From assembly GCF_001647285.1 (NCBI RefSeq), contig NZ_LRML01000013.1, positions 61,812 to 125,811 on the forward strand: a stretch of DNA of 64,000 bases, written 5' to 3'. Below the pieces are notes generated by a model. It worked only from the letters and a program-made list of their open reading frames with translations, was not told where the DNA came from and did not search any database. Positions 16,630 through 25,917 of this stretch are shown here, one piece after another (within the stretch, counting starts at the first letter, position 1; the number at the start of each line of letters is the position of its first letter). Source of the stretch: Rufibacter roseus (lineage in GTDB: Bacteria > Bacteroidota > Bacteroidia > Cytophagales > Hymenobacteraceae). The translations under genes were made by a program, and so were the position numbers.

Positions 16630-16922
16630 TGAAGACTATATTAATCATTCTGGCCATTATGTTTCTGTTACGGTACCTCATGCCGTACATAATTCGGTTC
16701 TTGCTCAAAACTTTTGTGCAGAAACAGATGCGCAAAGCCCAGGAATACACCTACCAAGCCCAGCAACAGCAGCAATACCGGCAGCAAGGGCAACCCTTTC
16801 AGCAGCATGCAAAGCAGTCGCCACCCAACGGTAAAGTGCGGGTAGATTTTGTGCCCGGAGAGAAGCAGCAACCCAAAGACTTCCCCGGCGGCGAGTACGT
16901 TGATTATGAAGAAGTGAAATAA
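16629..16922 (+). CDS. DUF4834-like small membrane protein
   Basis: A 97-aa protein with one N-terminal membrane helix (about residues 3-27), then a Gln-rich coiled stretch (about 42-62) and a short acidic tail ending in PGGEYVDYEEVK, the pattern of the uncharacterised Bacteroidetes DUF4834 family. A GTG start at 16629 overlaps the FkbM stop. It is followed by a terminator at 16937. Confidence 0.78.
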   Translation: MKTILIILAIMFLLRYLMPYIIRFLLKTFVQKQMRKAQEYTYQAQQQQQYRQQGQPFQQHAKQSPPNGKVRVDFVPGEKQQPKDFPGGEYVDYEEVK

Positions 16923-16936
16923 ACTAAGTATCTTTC

Positions 16937-16970
16937 AAGCCCGATGCCCGCAGCGTCGGGCTTTTTGTTG
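16937..16970 (+). terminator. Rho-independent terminator
   Basis: An AAGCCCGA / TCGGGCTT stem with an 11-nt loop is followed by a T run, 14 bp after the DUF4834 stop and just before the YfhO start. Confidence 0.75.
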
Positions 16971-16983
16971 CAATAAGTCAATC

Positions 16984-19407
16984 ATGGCCACCTCTAAAAT
17001 CGATTTCAACCGCCACGTGTTGCCGCACCTGCTGGTGCTTCTGTTTTTTGTGCTGCTGGTAGTAGCCTATTTCTCGCCTATTTTCTTTGATGGCAAAACC
17101 CTCATTCAGCATGATGTGGTGCAGTTTCAGGGGGGCGCCAAAGAAATAGCGGACTATCGGGCCAAAACCGGCGAAGAAGCCCTCTGGACGAACTCCATGT
17201 TCAGCGGTATGCCTGCCTACCTCATCAGTGTACAGTTCTCCGGTGATTTGTTCCGGTTTGTGCATGATATTTTCACGGCTGGTCTTCCACTGGTTGCGTC
17301 TAACATCTTTATTACGCTGCTGTGTGCCTACGTTATGTTTGTGGTCATGGGCCTCCGGCCGATGCTGGCGGTAGTGGGCGCCATTGCCTATACGTTTGTG
17401 TCTTACAACTTCGCCATTTTAGAGGCGGGGCATAATACCAAGTCATTAGCTATTGCTTACCTGCCGCTGGCGCTGGGGGGGCTGTGGTATACGTACCGCA
17501 AGAACATTTGGCTGGGCGCGGCGCTGTTCGCCTTTGGGTTAACCATGCACATCCGCATGAACCACCTCCAGATCACGTATTACCTGCTCTTTATCGTGCT
17601 CATTTTCGGGCTGGTGGAGCTGATCATGTGGGCCAAAGAAGGCAGAATAGCCGATTTCTTCAAGCGTACCCTCATTCTGGCCATAGGCGCGGCACTGGCG
17701 GCCGGTGTCAGCTTCGGGCGCATTTACACTACCGCCGAATATGGCAAGTACTCTATACGAGGTGCCTCAGAGTTAACCGAAGCTAACGGAACTACAAAGA
17801 CCGATGTAGGCACTGGGCTTGACCGGGAGTATGCGTTCCAGTGGAGCTACGGCATCAGTGAAACCATGACCCTGCTGGTGCCTAACTTTTACGGCGGGGC
17901 AAGCCAAGGCCCTCTAGAGAAAGATTCAGAAACCTATAAAACGCTGGTAAGAAGCGGGGTGCCTGAAGGGCAACTTCAGAACGCCAGTATGCCGTTCTAC
18001 TGGGGCGACCAATCGTTTGTAGGCGGTCCGGTATACATGGGCGCCATCATCTGCTTCTTGTTTGTGCTTGGGCTAATGGTTACCCCGCGCCGTCTCTGGA
18101 TATGGTTGCTGAGCGCCACTATTCTGTCTTTCGTGCTGAGCTGGGGTAAGAATTTTGAGGCCTTCAATTACTTCATGTTTGACTATTTCCCGGGCTACAA
18201 CAAGTTCAGGGCGGTGAGCATGGCGTTGGTGATTGCCCAAGTAACCATGGTGCTGTTGGCCGTGCTGGCGTTGTGCCGTGTCATACAGGACGAACTCATT
18301 GAAAACCTGCAGAAGAAAATACTCATAGCCTTAGGCGTAACCGGGGGGATCTGCTTGTTGCTAGTGCTCTTCAGCGGCATGTTTGATTACGTAGCCCCCG
18401 TAGACGAACAACTTGCCCAATACCAATATCCCGTAGACGCCATTCGGGCCGACCGTGAATCTATGCTCCGCGGAGATGCGCTGCGTTCCTTGATCTTCAT
18501 TCTGTTGGCGGCCGGTGCATTGTACCTGTACACTAAACAAAAGCTTTCTTCTTTTGTGACTACAGCCGTAGTGGGTGCGCTTATCCTGATTGACCTCTGG
18601 ACGGTAGACAAGCGTTACCTGAACAACAATGACTTTGAGAAGAACTATCAGGCTGGTTATTTCCAGCCTACTCCCGCTGATTTAGCCATTCTGCAAGACA
18701 CCACCAATTACCGGGTGTACAACGTGGCGAATCCCTTCAACGATGCCCGTACCTCGTACTTTCACAAGTCCATTGGCGGGTATCACGGGGCCAAACTGCG
18801 CCGCTACCAAGATGTCATTGAGCATCATATTTCTCAGGGCAACATGGACGTGCTGAACATGCTCAACGCCAAATATGCCATCACCGGAAAGCAAGAGCAA
18901 CCCGTGCAAATGATACCTGGTAACCTAGGCAATGCCTGGTTTATTCAAACTGTTCGTCCCGTTGACTCTCCAGATGAAGAACTGTCGGCGCTTAGTACTT
19001 TTGACCCTGCCACCGAGGCCATTGTTGATATTGAGAAGTTCCCGAACGTGAAGCCGCAAACCTATCCGGCCGAGGGTTCAAGCATTCAGCTCGTGAAGTA
19101 TGAGCCGAACTACCTGAAGTACACCGCCAATGCCGCTCAAGCTGGCGTGGTGGTATTCTCTGAGATTTACTACAAAGACGGCTGGCAGGCTTATTTAAAT
19201 GGTCAGCCGGTAGATCATTTTAGAGCGAACTACATCTTGCGCGCCATGGAAGTGCCCGCCGGACAGCACACCATTGAGTTTAGGTTTGAGCCGAAGGAGT
19301 ACAGCTTGGGTAATACCGTCGCTTGGATTTCTTCTATTCTGCTGCTGATTGGCTTGGCCGGAGCCGTAGTATATGGTTTCCGCCATAAGCGCGAAGCAGT
19401 AAAGTAA
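16984..19407 (+). CDS. YfhO family membrane protein
   Basis: An 807-aa polytopic inner-membrane protein of the YfhO family (PF09586), related in topology to GT-C glycosyltransferases. About a dozen hydrophobic segments are visible, starting with LLVLLFFVLLVVAYFSPIFF (about residues 15-35) and ending with TVAWISSILLLIGLAGAVVY near the C terminus; a large soluble loop precedes the last helix. In Bacillus YfhO is linked to lipoteichoic-acid glycosylation; the role in Bacteroidetes is undetermined. Its terminator is built from a copy of the dispersed palindrome. Confidence 0.87.
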   Translation: MATSKIDFNRHVLPHLLVLLFFVLLVVAYFSPIFFDGKTLIQHDVVQFQGGAKEIADYRAKTGEEALWTNSMFSGMPAYLISVQFSGDLFRFVHDIFTAGLPLVASNIFITLLCAYVMFVVMGLRPMLAVVGAIAYTFVSYNFAILEAGHNTKSLAIAYLPLALGGLWYTYRKNIWLGAALFAFGLTMHIRMNHLQITYYLLFIVLIFGLVELIMWAKEGRIADFFKRTLILAIGAALAAGVSFGRIYTTAEYGKYSIRGASELTEANGTTKTDVGTGLDREYAFQWSYGISETMTLLVPNFYGGASQGPLEKDSETYKTLVRSGVPEGQLQNASMPFYWGDQSFVGGPVYMGAIICFLFVLGLMVTPRRLWIWLLSATILSFVLSWGKNFEAFNYFMFDYFPGYNKFRAVSMALVIAQVTMVLLAVLALCRVIQDELIENLQKKILIALGVTGGICLLLVLFSGMFDYVAPVDEQLAQYQYPVDAIRADRESMLRGDALRSLIFILLAAGALYLYTKQKLSSFVTTAVVGALILIDLWTVDKRYLNNNDFEKNYQAGYFQPTPADLAILQDTTNYRVYNVANPFNDARTSYFHKSIGGYHGAKLRRYQDVIEHHISQGNMDVLNMLNAKYAITGKQEQPVQMIPGNLGNAWFIQTVRPVDSPDEELSALSTFDPATEAIVDIEKFPNVKPQTYPAEGSSIQLVKYEPNYLKYTANAAQAGVVVFSEIYYKDGWQAYLNGQPVDHFRANYILRAMEVPAGQHTIEFRFEPKEYSLGNTVAWISSILLLIGLAGAVVYGFRHKREAVK

Positions 19408-19414
19408 ATTGATT

Positions 19415-19468
19415 AGCCCTGTTTTAGGCTTGTTTTCTGAAAAAGAAGCCTAAAACAGGGCTTTTTTG
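19415..19468 (+). terminator. Terminator formed by dispersed palindrome, copy 7
   Basis: Arms AGCCCTGTTTTAGGCT (19415-19430) and AGCCTAAAACAGGGCT (19447-19462) pair perfectly over 16 bp around the core TTTTCTGAAAA and are followed by six T residues. This is the palindrome family extended by a GC clamp into a classic terminator for the YfhO gene. Confidence 0.88.
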
Positions 19469-19492
19469 TGTCCGTACCAGTCCATTTTATCA

Positions 19493-20401
19493 ATGTCTAG
19501 CCCGCTCCAGTACATTACAGACCCACTACTTTCTGAAAAGGAGGTAGAGCTGGCGGTGCTGCGCGAGGATTTTATTCATCCCACCATTCCGGGGAACAAG
19601 TGGCGAAAGCTCAAGTACAACCTGCAGGCGGCGCAAGAGCAGCAGTGTGAGACATTGGTCACGTTTGGGGGAGCTTTCTCTAACCATATCGCCGCTGTAG
19701 CCGCCGCCGGACAGGAGTATGGCTTTGCCACCATGGGGTACATTAGAGGCGAGGAAACATTACCGCTCAACCCCACGCTACAGTACGCCGTCAGTTGCGG
19801 AATGCAGCTGCGCTACCTTTCCCGCTCAGATTACCGCCTGCGGCATGTGTCTAGTTTTCAGGCTGAAATTCTAAAAACAGCTCCAAAACCCTACCTGCTT
19901 CCCGAAGGCGGCACCAATCTGCTGGCGGTTAAAGGCTGCGCTGAAATTGTAACGGAATTGAATCAACCTTGGGATGTACTCTGCGTTGCTGCTGGCACGG
20001 GCGGCACGCTAGCCGGTGTAATAGCAGGGGCGGCAGGAAGAGGAAAAGTCTTGGGTTTTCCGGCATTAAAAGGCGGAGATTTTTTGAAAGCCGAAGTAGA
20101 ACAACTGCTGCAGGCATACACCGGCCAGACTTTTACTAACTGGGAACTGCAGACGGATTACCACTTCGGAGGATACGCTAAGCATACGCCAGAGCTGCTC
20201 CATTTCATTCAAAATTTTCATGCTCGGCATGGCATTCTGTTGGACCCAGTGTACACAGGCAAGATGTTGTACGGTAATTTTGACTTGATCAGGAAAGGCT
20301 ATTTCCCGCGGGGCACCAGAATCATTGCCGTTCATACCGGCGGCCAGCAAGGCTGGAGAGGCTATAAAGAACGCTATGGACTAGAGTGGCCAGAGGTATA
20401 A
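19493..20401 (+). CDS. PLP-dependent ACC deaminase/D-cysteine desulfhydrase family protein
   Basis: A 302-aa fold-type II PLP enzyme. The Schiff-base lysine lies in PGNKWRKLKYN (Lys36), followed by the TFGGAFSNHIAA phosphate/substrate loop and CVAAGTGGTLAGV, which binds the PLP phosphate. Members either deaminate 1-aminocyclopropane-1-carboxylate or desulfhydrate D-cysteine; the choice cannot be made by eye. The ATG at 19493 (MSSPLQ) follows the preceding terminator directly. Codons for residues about 121-133 coincide with a sequence resembling the dispersed palindrome (19854-19889). Confidence 0.87.
   Translation: MSSPLQYITDPLLSEKEVELAVLREDFIHPTIPGNKWRKLKYNLQAAQEQQCETLVTFGGAFSNHIAAVAAAGQEYGFATMGYIRGEETLPLNPTLQYAVSCGMQLRYLSRSDYRLRHVSSFQAEILKTAPKPYLLPEGGTNLLAVKGCAEIVTELNQPWDVLCVAAGTGGTLAGVIAGAAGRGKVLGFPALKGGDFLKAEVEQLLQAYTGQTFTNWELQTDYHFGGYAKHTPELLHFIQNFHARHGILLDPVYTGKMLYGNFDLIRKGYFPRGTRIIAVHTGGQQGWRGYKERYGLEWPEV
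19854..19889. repeat. Palindrome-like element inside coding sequence
   Basis: Left arm GTTTTCAGGCT, centre ATTCTAAAAA, right arm CAGCTCCAAAAC, in the same order and spacing as intergenic copies but inside the PLP-enzyme gene, read in frame as SFQAEILKTAPKP. Confidence 0.4.
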
Positions 20402-20411
20402 CAGAGCTTTT

Positions 20412-20451
20412 CTGTTTTGGGGCTACTTTTCAGAAAACAAGCCAAAAACGG
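20412..20451. repeat. Dispersed palindromic element, copy 8
   Basis: Left arm CTGTTTTGGGGCT, core TTTTCAGAAAA, right arm AAGCCAAAAACGG, 11 bp after the PLP-enzyme stop codon. Confidence 0.8.
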
Positions 20452-20507
20452 TGCATGAAACATTCGGCGCGGTTTTCGCTTATATAGAAGAAACCTGATT
20501 CTCTCTA

Positions 20508-21146
20508 ATGCGATTACTCTTCGTTCTCCGAAAATTGATTCCGTGGCTATTGCTGTTTGTGGTGGTTTTCTTTGGCTGGCGCGCTTGCCAAGGCCCCATC
20601 AAAGATTTGCTGTTCCCAAAGCAAGAGCCTGTTGTTGAAGTGACCCACAATACCATTCTGGCTTCCATTGAGGAAATGGGCAAGCTGGAGCTGGTGCGCT
20701 TTAACTTTAAAGACGTGGTGGAATACAAAAAAGAAGTCTCCCGCTTTTTACCCGATTCCAAAGTTGCCTTGATTGTTGGCGGCGAGGCCGTGGGCTGTAT
20801 TGACCTGCAGAAGCTTCAGCCCAGCGATTTGCAGTTTATCGGAGATTCTGTGCTGCATGTAAGTTTGCCCGCGCCTGAGATTTGCTACTACCGCATTGAC
20901 CACACACAATCCAGAGTCTTCAGCAAAGAGAATACCTATTTCCAAGATGCCGATTTGGTAGATGAAGGCTATAAATACGCTGAAACCAACGTGCGCGAAG
21001 CTGCCCTGAACAGCGGGATCTTAAAACAAACCTCTATCAACGCCGAGAAAATTCTGAAGCCCATGCTGGAGAACATGACTGGCCGCAGGGTCTACCTCAT
21101 GCCAAGGGAAACCATGGCCGCGCCGCCTGTACCGCAGAAACGGTAG
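20508..21146 (+). CDS. DUF4230 domain protein
   Basis: A 212-aa protein with one N-terminal membrane anchor (about residues 8-25, IPWLLLFVVVFFGW) and a periplasmic or extracytoplasmic DUF4230 domain. Characteristic parts are EEMGKLELVRFNFKDVVEY, KVALIVGGEAVGCIDL and the C-terminal AEKILKPMLENMTGRRVYL. The function of the family is unknown. The gene is monocistronic, and its 3' side opens into a repeat-rich spacer. Confidence 0.83.
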   Translation: MRLLFVLRKLIPWLLLFVVVFFGWRACQGPIKDLLFPKQEPVVEVTHNTILASIEEMGKLELVRFNFKDVVEYKKEVSRFLPDSKVALIVGGEAVGCIDLQKLQPSDLQFIGDSVLHVSLPAPEICYYRIDHTQSRVFSKENTYFQDADLVDEGYKYAETNVREAALNSGILKQTSINAEKILKPMLENMTGRRVYLMPRETMAAPPVPQKR

Positions 21147-21149
21147 AAT

Positions 21150-21182
21150 TTTCGTTATTCATTGCTCGTTATTTGTTATTCG
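21150..21182. repeat. Degenerate heptamer array
   Basis: Seven-base units (TTCGTTA, TTCATTG, CTCGTTA, TTTGTTA) start 4 bp after the DUF4230 stop. The unit resembles the array at 26365. Confidence 0.65.
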
Positions 21183-21212
21183 AGAAAAGGTCAGATCGCT
21201 TGCTCCAAAGAA

Positions 21213-21258
21213 CCTCGCAGTGTCTCCAAGACCTGCGAGTGTCTGTGCCAGCAGCCGT
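21213..21258. repeat. 46-nt hairpin repeat, copy A
   Basis: CTCGCAG (21214-21220) pairs with CTGCGAG (21233-21239). About 40 of 46 bases match the copy at 26553-26598, including one stem pair that changes on both sides. Confidence 0.7.
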
Positions 21259-21362
21259 CTTTATGATCAACAATGCGTGGACCGGCTTGTGTAAACATCC
21301 CCCTTCGCCCCCTTCAAAGGGGGAATTTGCAAGAGTATGAGGCAGTGCGTGTTTAATTAATC

Positions 21363-21401
21363 GTGTTTTGGGGCTACTATTCAGAAAACTAGTCAAAAAC
21401 A
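21363..21401. repeat. Dispersed palindromic element, copy 9
   Basis: Left arm GTGTTTTGGGGCT, core TATTCAGAAAA, right arm TAGTCAAAAACAG, downstream of recX on the minus strand. Confidence 0.72.
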
Positions 21402-21470
21402 GAACGTGGCTCATCTCCCAATTTTCCACATTAAGAAATTAGTACATCAGCACATTAAAGAATTAGCACA

Positions 21471-21977
21471 TTAACCCATCCCCAACTCCCGCATCGCATC
21501 CTGAACCAAATCCATTTCATAGCCTTTGCTCTGTAAAAAGTATTGGATTTTCTGACGGCGGGCCAATGGGTTGCTTTCCTTCTCTGTGGCGTTTTTCTTT
21601 TCCAATAGGTGAAGCAGGTTCTCCCAGTATTGGTCGGGGTCAATTTCCTGCAGGCCTTTTCTGATACAGTAATCCGAGATGCCTTTGGCTTTGAGGCCTA
21701 GCTGAATTTTCCGGCGGCCCCAGCGCTTGAGTCCGTATTTGCCCCGCACGAAGGACTGGGCGTATCGTTCCTCGTCCAGCAGTTTTTCCTGCGTGAGCCG
21801 AATTATTACCTCGTCGGCCTCCTCCAAATCTAAACCATAGTCTAGCAGTTTGGCGCGCACCTCGTTCTGCGTACGCTCCTGATAAGCGCAATAAGAAGCA
21901 ATTTTGGGTAAGGCTTCTTTAATGGTGTAGACTTTTTTCTTCTTCGGGCTGAACACAGGCAAATTTCTTTTAGACAC
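21471..21977 (-). CDS. recX: Regulatory protein RecX
   Basis: A 168-aa all-helical modulator of RecA filament growth. Three-helix repeats typical of RecX are visible: ASYCAYQERTQNEVRAKLLDYG, EERYAQSFVRGKYGLKRWGRRK and a C-terminal RQKIQYFLQSKGYEMDLVQDAM. The lysine-rich N-terminal extension (KKKKVYTIKEALPKI) is usual in Bacteroidetes members. recA is not in this window. Inverted heptamer arrays lie immediately upstream. Confidence 0.92.
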   Translation of the reverse strand: MSKRNLPVFSPKKKKVYTIKEALPKIASYCAYQERTQNEVRAKLLDYGLDLEEADEVIIRLTQEKLLDEERYAQSFVRGKYGLKRWGRRKIQLGLKAKGISDYCIRKGLQEIDPDQYWENLLHLLEKKNATEKESNPLARRQKIQYFLQSKGYEMDLVQDAMRELGMG

Positions 21978-22122
21978 AAGTCACAGGACGTAAGACGCAA
22001 GATTCTCTATTGAATAAAGAGACTGCACATACATTTGAAAGACAACTTCTGTGAAATTATTTCCTCCTGCTTCAGATTTGGAGATGAAAGTCTTGTGTCT
22101 TACGTCTTACATCTTGTGTCTA
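21973..22122. repeat. Inverted pair of heptamer arrays
   Basis: An array of ACAAGTC/GTAAGAC-type units at 21973-22005 and its approximate reverse complement at 22086-22122 (units GTCTTAC, GTCTTGT) enclose about 80 bp of AT-rich DNA between the divergent recX and EamA genes. Pairing of the arms would form a long imperfect cruciform. Confidence 0.65.
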
Positions 22123-22252
22123 TCCCATAACCAAAAGTAGCTAAAAACAGTTTGCCGTACAGTCTACAATAAGCAGGAAATATTGGCTTTTCTAATGCTT
22201 GCTGCTGATAAAACCCCGACCTTTGCACCCTCATTTTACCCAGAGTACCGCC

Positions 22253-23116
22253 ATGACCAAAGGAGTGCAGTTCATGTTGCTTTCTACGCTTTTTTTCGCG
22301 CTCATGAACGTGTTTGTGAAGTTCCTGTCGCATTTGCCGCCTATGGAAGTGGTGCTGTTCCGGTCCATTATTTCGCTGGTGTTGAGTTACGGCATGATTC
22401 GCAAGGCGGGTATAAAGCCGTGGGGCAACCGGAAGTTGATTTTGGTAGGCCGTGGCTTGGCGGGCGGATTCTCGTTGCTCATGTACTACACCACCCTGCA
22501 GAACATACCGCTGGCGGGGGCGGTGACTATTCAGTATCTGGCGCCTATTTTTACGGCGTTGCTGGGTGTGTTCATTGCCAAAGAGAAGGTGGCGCCCTGG
22601 CAGTGGGTGTTTTTTCTGGTGTCGTTTGCCGGTGTGTTGGTGATTGAAGGCGTAGACACCCGTATTTCGCTGAAGTACTTGCTCATTGGCATAGGGAGTG
22701 CTTTTTTATCAGGGGTGGCGTATAATTCCGTTCGAAAACTAAGCGAGACGGAGCACCCCATGGTAATTGTTTTCTACTTTCCGCTGGTCTCGCTGCCGCT
22801 GTCACTGATGTTCTGCCTGGTCGATTGGGTGCCGCCGCGGCAGGAAGACTGGGTGTGGCTAATCTTGATTGGTTTGCTCACGCAGCTAGGGCAGTATTTC
22901 ATGACGCGTTCTTACCAGGTAGAGAAGCTGGCGCGGGTGGCCAGCCTTAATTACGTGGGCATTCTGTACGCGCTGGGGCTGGGGTTCGTGTTCTTCAATG
23001 AATCGTTTCACGTCTATTCTTACCTGGGCATTGCGCTGGTGCTGCTGGGGGTGCTGCTGAACATGGAGTACAGCCGCCGCCTCCGGAAAAAGGAAGCCAG
23101 CGAAAGAACGAGCTAG
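22253..23116 (+). CDS. EamA/DMT family transporter
   Basis: A 287-aa drug/metabolite-transporter superfamily permease with ten predicted membrane helices arranged as two EamA repeats (about residues 5-135 and 150-280). The first starts QFMLLSTLFFALMNVFVKFL and the second SAFLSGVAYNSVRKL. The ATG at 22253 is chosen over an upstream in-frame ATG at 22199, because the upstream segment overlaps a CCTTTGC promoter-like motif. The substrate is unknown. It is followed by a palindrome copy almost at the stop codon. Confidence 0.87.
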   Translation: MTKGVQFMLLSTLFFALMNVFVKFLSHLPPMEVVLFRSIISLVLSYGMIRKAGIKPWGNRKLILVGRGLAGGFSLLMYYTTLQNIPLAGAVTIQYLAPIFTALLGVFIAKEKVAPWQWVFFLVSFAGVLVIEGVDTRISLKYLLIGIGSAFLSGVAYNSVRKLSETEHPMVIVFYFPLVSLPLSLMFCLVDWVPPRQEDWVWLILIGLLTQLGQYFMTRSYQVEKLARVASLNYVGILYALGLGFVFFNESFHVYSYLGIALVLLGVLLNMEYSRRLRKKEASERTS

Positions 23117-23117
23117 G

Positions 23118-23157
23118 CGTTTTCGGCATCTTTTCAGAAAAATAGGCTAAAAACAGG
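23118..23157. repeat. Dispersed palindromic element, copy 10
   Basis: Left arm GCGTTTTCGGCAT, core CTTTTCAGAAAAA, right arm AGGCTAAAAACAG; it starts within 2 bp of the EamA stop codon. Confidence 0.78.
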
Positions 23158-23295
23158 TTGGGCTGCACAAAATAGTTTCTACTGAAAAAAAGTAAGGCTT
23201 TGATCAAACACCCACTGTTTCCTGTTCAGTAGTTATATTTATGCTGAAACCGGCGTGTTTGTCGTTATGCCATAAATCTTTACCCTTCGCGCTCT

Positions 23296-25917
23296 ATGCC
23301 GTTTTGTACTTCCGCCTTCTCTTTGAAAAAATGCCTATTGCTCCTGTATTTCGGATTGTGGGCAACGGTTGCAAGCGCGGCGGTCTTAAAAGGAAAAGTA
23401 GCTGATGAGAAAGGCGAAGGGCTGGCGTTCGCTACGGTCTACCTGAAAGGTTCCACCGTGGGTTCTACTACCAATGAGCAGGGAAACTACCAGTTCAACG
23501 TAGAGCCGGGGGAGCATACGGTGGTATTTCAGTTTGTGGGGTACAAAACGCAGAGCAAAGAAATAAAGGTCACCGAAGATACTCAGGAGCTGGTGGTGAA
23601 CATGATACTGGAGTCCGAGGTGTACGACCTGAACGAGGTGCGGGTGAGCCTCAGCGGCAAAGACCCCGCTTACGGCATCATGCAACAGGCCATTGCCAAG
23701 CGTAATTACCACCTGAAGGAAGTAGAGGCCTACACGGCGCAGGTGTACGTAAAGGGGCTGCAGCGGCTAATAAACGTGCCAAAGCGGGTGCTGGGCATCA
23801 TGAAGGTGCCTGCGGGGCTGAAACCTGGTATTTTGTACCTCTCAGAGTCAGTGTCGGAGTTGAGTTTTATGCAGCCCAACAAATACCGCGAGCGGATGAT
23901 TTCATCAAAAGTAAGTGGCAACAGCCGAACCTTCAGTTTCAACCAAGCCTCAGATTTCAGCCTTAACTTTTACCAGAACCTCATCAAAGCAAACGGCATC
24001 AACGAGCGCGGGTTTATTTCGCCGCTGGCCGCCAACGCCATGCTGTTTTACCGGTACGAGCTGGTGGGCAGCAGCCAGAATAACGGAAATCTGGTGCACC
24101 GCATCAAGGTGACGCCCATCCGCAAGCACGACCCAGTGTTCACCGGCTATATTTACATTGTAGAAGGCTCTTGGCGGCTGCACAGCCTGAACCTGTACGT
24201 CACCAAAAATCAGCAGATTGAGTTTGTAGACACCATACGGGTAACGCAGCAGTTCACGCCGGCACCGGGTAACGTGTGGGTGCTGCAGTCACAGAAATTT
24301 ACTTTTGATTTAGAGGGCTACGGCTTTAAGGGTACTGGCTATTACATGGCCGTGTACAGCAAATACCGCATCAGGCCCGCTTCGTTTGTGCCGCAGTCCC
24401 CTGCACCAGCTACTCCGGCAGCTCCAGCTGAGGCAGAGAATCCTGTGGCCGTAGCCAAACCCGCCGCTCCTAAAAAACAGACCCGAAAAGAACGGAAAAC
24501 CGAAAAACAGCAGTCTATTGCCCCAGACGGCGTACCCGAGCCGGAGTACTTCAAGAAGAAGGAAATCTTGCTCATAGAACCCAGTTCCAATTACCGTGAC
24601 AGCGCCTATTGGGCCGAAATAAGACCAGTTCCTTTGACGGTGGAAGAGGTAGAAGACTATCGTGAAAAGGACAGTCTGCAGGTGATCAAAGAGTCTAAGC
24701 CTTACCGCGATTCATTAGACAAACTAAACAACAAACCCTCTTTCACCAATTTGTTCATAGGTGGCTATTCATACCGAGACTCTTATGAGCGTACCAGCTT
24801 CAACATAGAGCCCATTACCCGCATCTGGCAGTACAATACAGTGGAAGGGCTGGTGGCTAACTTGGGGTTGGGGTACAGAAAACGCTTTGAAGACCGCCGG
24901 AGCTACTCCATCACACCTACCATAAGGTACGGCTTCAAGAACAAGGAACTTCAGGCCAAAGTGGCGGCCAGTTATAATTTTGATTTGATTAAGCGCCGTT
25001 CTGTGGGGTTTGAAGGTGGCCGTTTTGTGAGTCAGTTTAACGCTGCAGAGCCTATTACGCCTTTCATCAACACCGTGTACACGCTGCTGATGGAGGAAAA
25101 TTACCTGAAGCTTTACCAGAAAGAATACCTGCGCTTTACCCATAACCGGGAACTGGTAAACGGATTGTCGGCAAGTTTTATGGTAGATTATGCCCAGCGC
25201 CACATGATGCACAACCACACCAGCTACACCTGGCGAGACCGTGAGAACAAAGAATTTACACCAAACCAGCCTGTCAATGCTGAAGTAGAGAGTACCGCCT
25301 TCCCGCGCCACCAGGCGCTAACAACGGCGGTGTTGCTTTCCTATAGACCCGGTGCCGAATATATTTCGCACCCCGACCGGAAAATCAACTTAGGTTCCAA
25401 ATGGCCAGTGCTGTCGCTCTATTACCGCAAGGGAATCTCAGGGCTGGGCTCTGATGTAGACTATGACTTTATGAGTTTTAGTGTGCGAGACGATTTACAG
25501 CTAGGATTGCTGGGCACCAGTAGTTACAATGTGAGCGTAGGAACGTTCTGGCGGAAAGAGCAGCTGTATTTCATGGATTTCCGGCATTTTGAGGGCAACC
25601 GCACTATCTTGGCTGGAAACTTCAGCGGTTTTCAGCTGCTCGATTATTACCGGTACAGCACCAAAGACACTTACGTAGAGGCGCATTATAACCACCATTT
25701 CAACGGCTTCATTCTGAACAAAATCCCGCTGCTGCGCAAGCTCAAGTGGCAGGAAGTGGGCAGCGTCAATTACCTGCATACCCATGCTGCCGGACATTAT
25801 TTAGAATTGGGCGTAGGCATTGAGCACCTGTTCAAAGTAATTCGGGTAGATTTCTTTACCGGCTTTCAGGAGCGCCAGAAAATCAGCTCCGGCTTCAGAA
25901 TTGGCTACGGGTTTTAG
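23296..25917 (+). CDS. DUF5686/carboxypeptidase-like regulatory domain outer-membrane protein
   Basis: An 873-aa exported protein. The signal peptide ends near VASAA; next is a CarboxypepD_reg-like beta-sandwich (about residues 33-110, LKGKVADEKGEGLAFATVYL), then a DUF5686 region. A Pro/Ala/Lys-rich low-complexity linker (about 375-415) precedes a C-terminal half of alternating aromatic strands that ends in Phe (FRIGYGF), as expected for an outer-membrane barrel. No TonB plug is evident. Function is unknown. The stop codon TAG is supplied by the GTTTTAGGCC arm of a dispersed palindrome copy, so the gene ends inside the repeat. Confidence 0.87.
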   Translation: MPFCTSAFSLKKCLLLLYFGLWATVASAAVLKGKVADEKGEGLAFATVYLKGSTVGSTTNEQGNYQFNVEPGEHTVVFQFVGYKTQSKEIKVTEDTQELVVNMILESEVYDLNEVRVSLSGKDPAYGIMQQAIAKRNYHLKEVEAYTAQVYVKGLQRLINVPKRVLGIMKVPAGLKPGILYLSESVSELSFMQPNKYRERMISSKVSGNSRTFSFNQASDFSLNFYQNLIKANGINERGFISPLAANAMLFYRYELVGSSQNNGNLVHRIKVTPIRKHDPVFTGYIYIVEGSWRLHSLNLYVTKNQQIEFVDTIRVTQQFTPAPGNVWVLQSQKFTFDLEGYGFKGTGYYMAVYSKYRIRPASFVPQSPAPATPAAPAEAENPVAVAKPAAPKKQTRKERKTEKQQSIAPDGVPEPEYFKKKEILLIEPSSNYRDSAYWAEIRPVPLTVEEVEDYREKDSLQVIKESKPYRDSLDKLNNKPSFTNLFIGGYSYRDSYERTSFNIEPITRIWQYNTVEGLVANLGLGYRKRFEDRRSYSITPTIRYGFKNKELQAKVAASYNFDLIKRRSVGFEGGRFVSQFNAAEPITPFINTVYTLLMEENYLKLYQKEYLRFTHNRELVNGLSASFMVDYAQRHMMHNHTSYTWRDRENKEFTPNQPVNAEVESTAFPRHQALTTAVLLSYRPGAEYISHPDRKINLGSKWPVLSLYYRKGISGLGSDVDYDFMSFSVRDDLQLGLLGTSSYNVSVGTFWRKEQLYFMDFRHFEGNRTILAGNFSGFQLLDYYRYSTKDTYVEAHYNHHFNGFILNKIPLLRKLKWQEVGSVNYLHTHAAGHYLELGVGIEHLFKVIRVDFFTGFQERQKISSGFRIGYGF

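Larger units (their letters stand above)
21183..21470. other. Repeat island between DUF4230 and recX
   Basis: A non-coding spacer that stacks several repeat types: the 46-nt hairpin copy A, a C5TTC-AAAG5 hairpin at about 21309-21325, palindrome copy 9 and an octamer-like array (ATTAGTAC, ATTAGCAC) at about 21437-21475. Short frames through it are composed of repeats and are not credible genes. Confidence 0.6.

Noticed and set aside
21169..21429. 86-aa minus-strand frame downstream of recX
   Set aside because: Runs through the repeat island (hairpin repeat, C/G hairpin, palindrome copy 9); no protein-like pattern.
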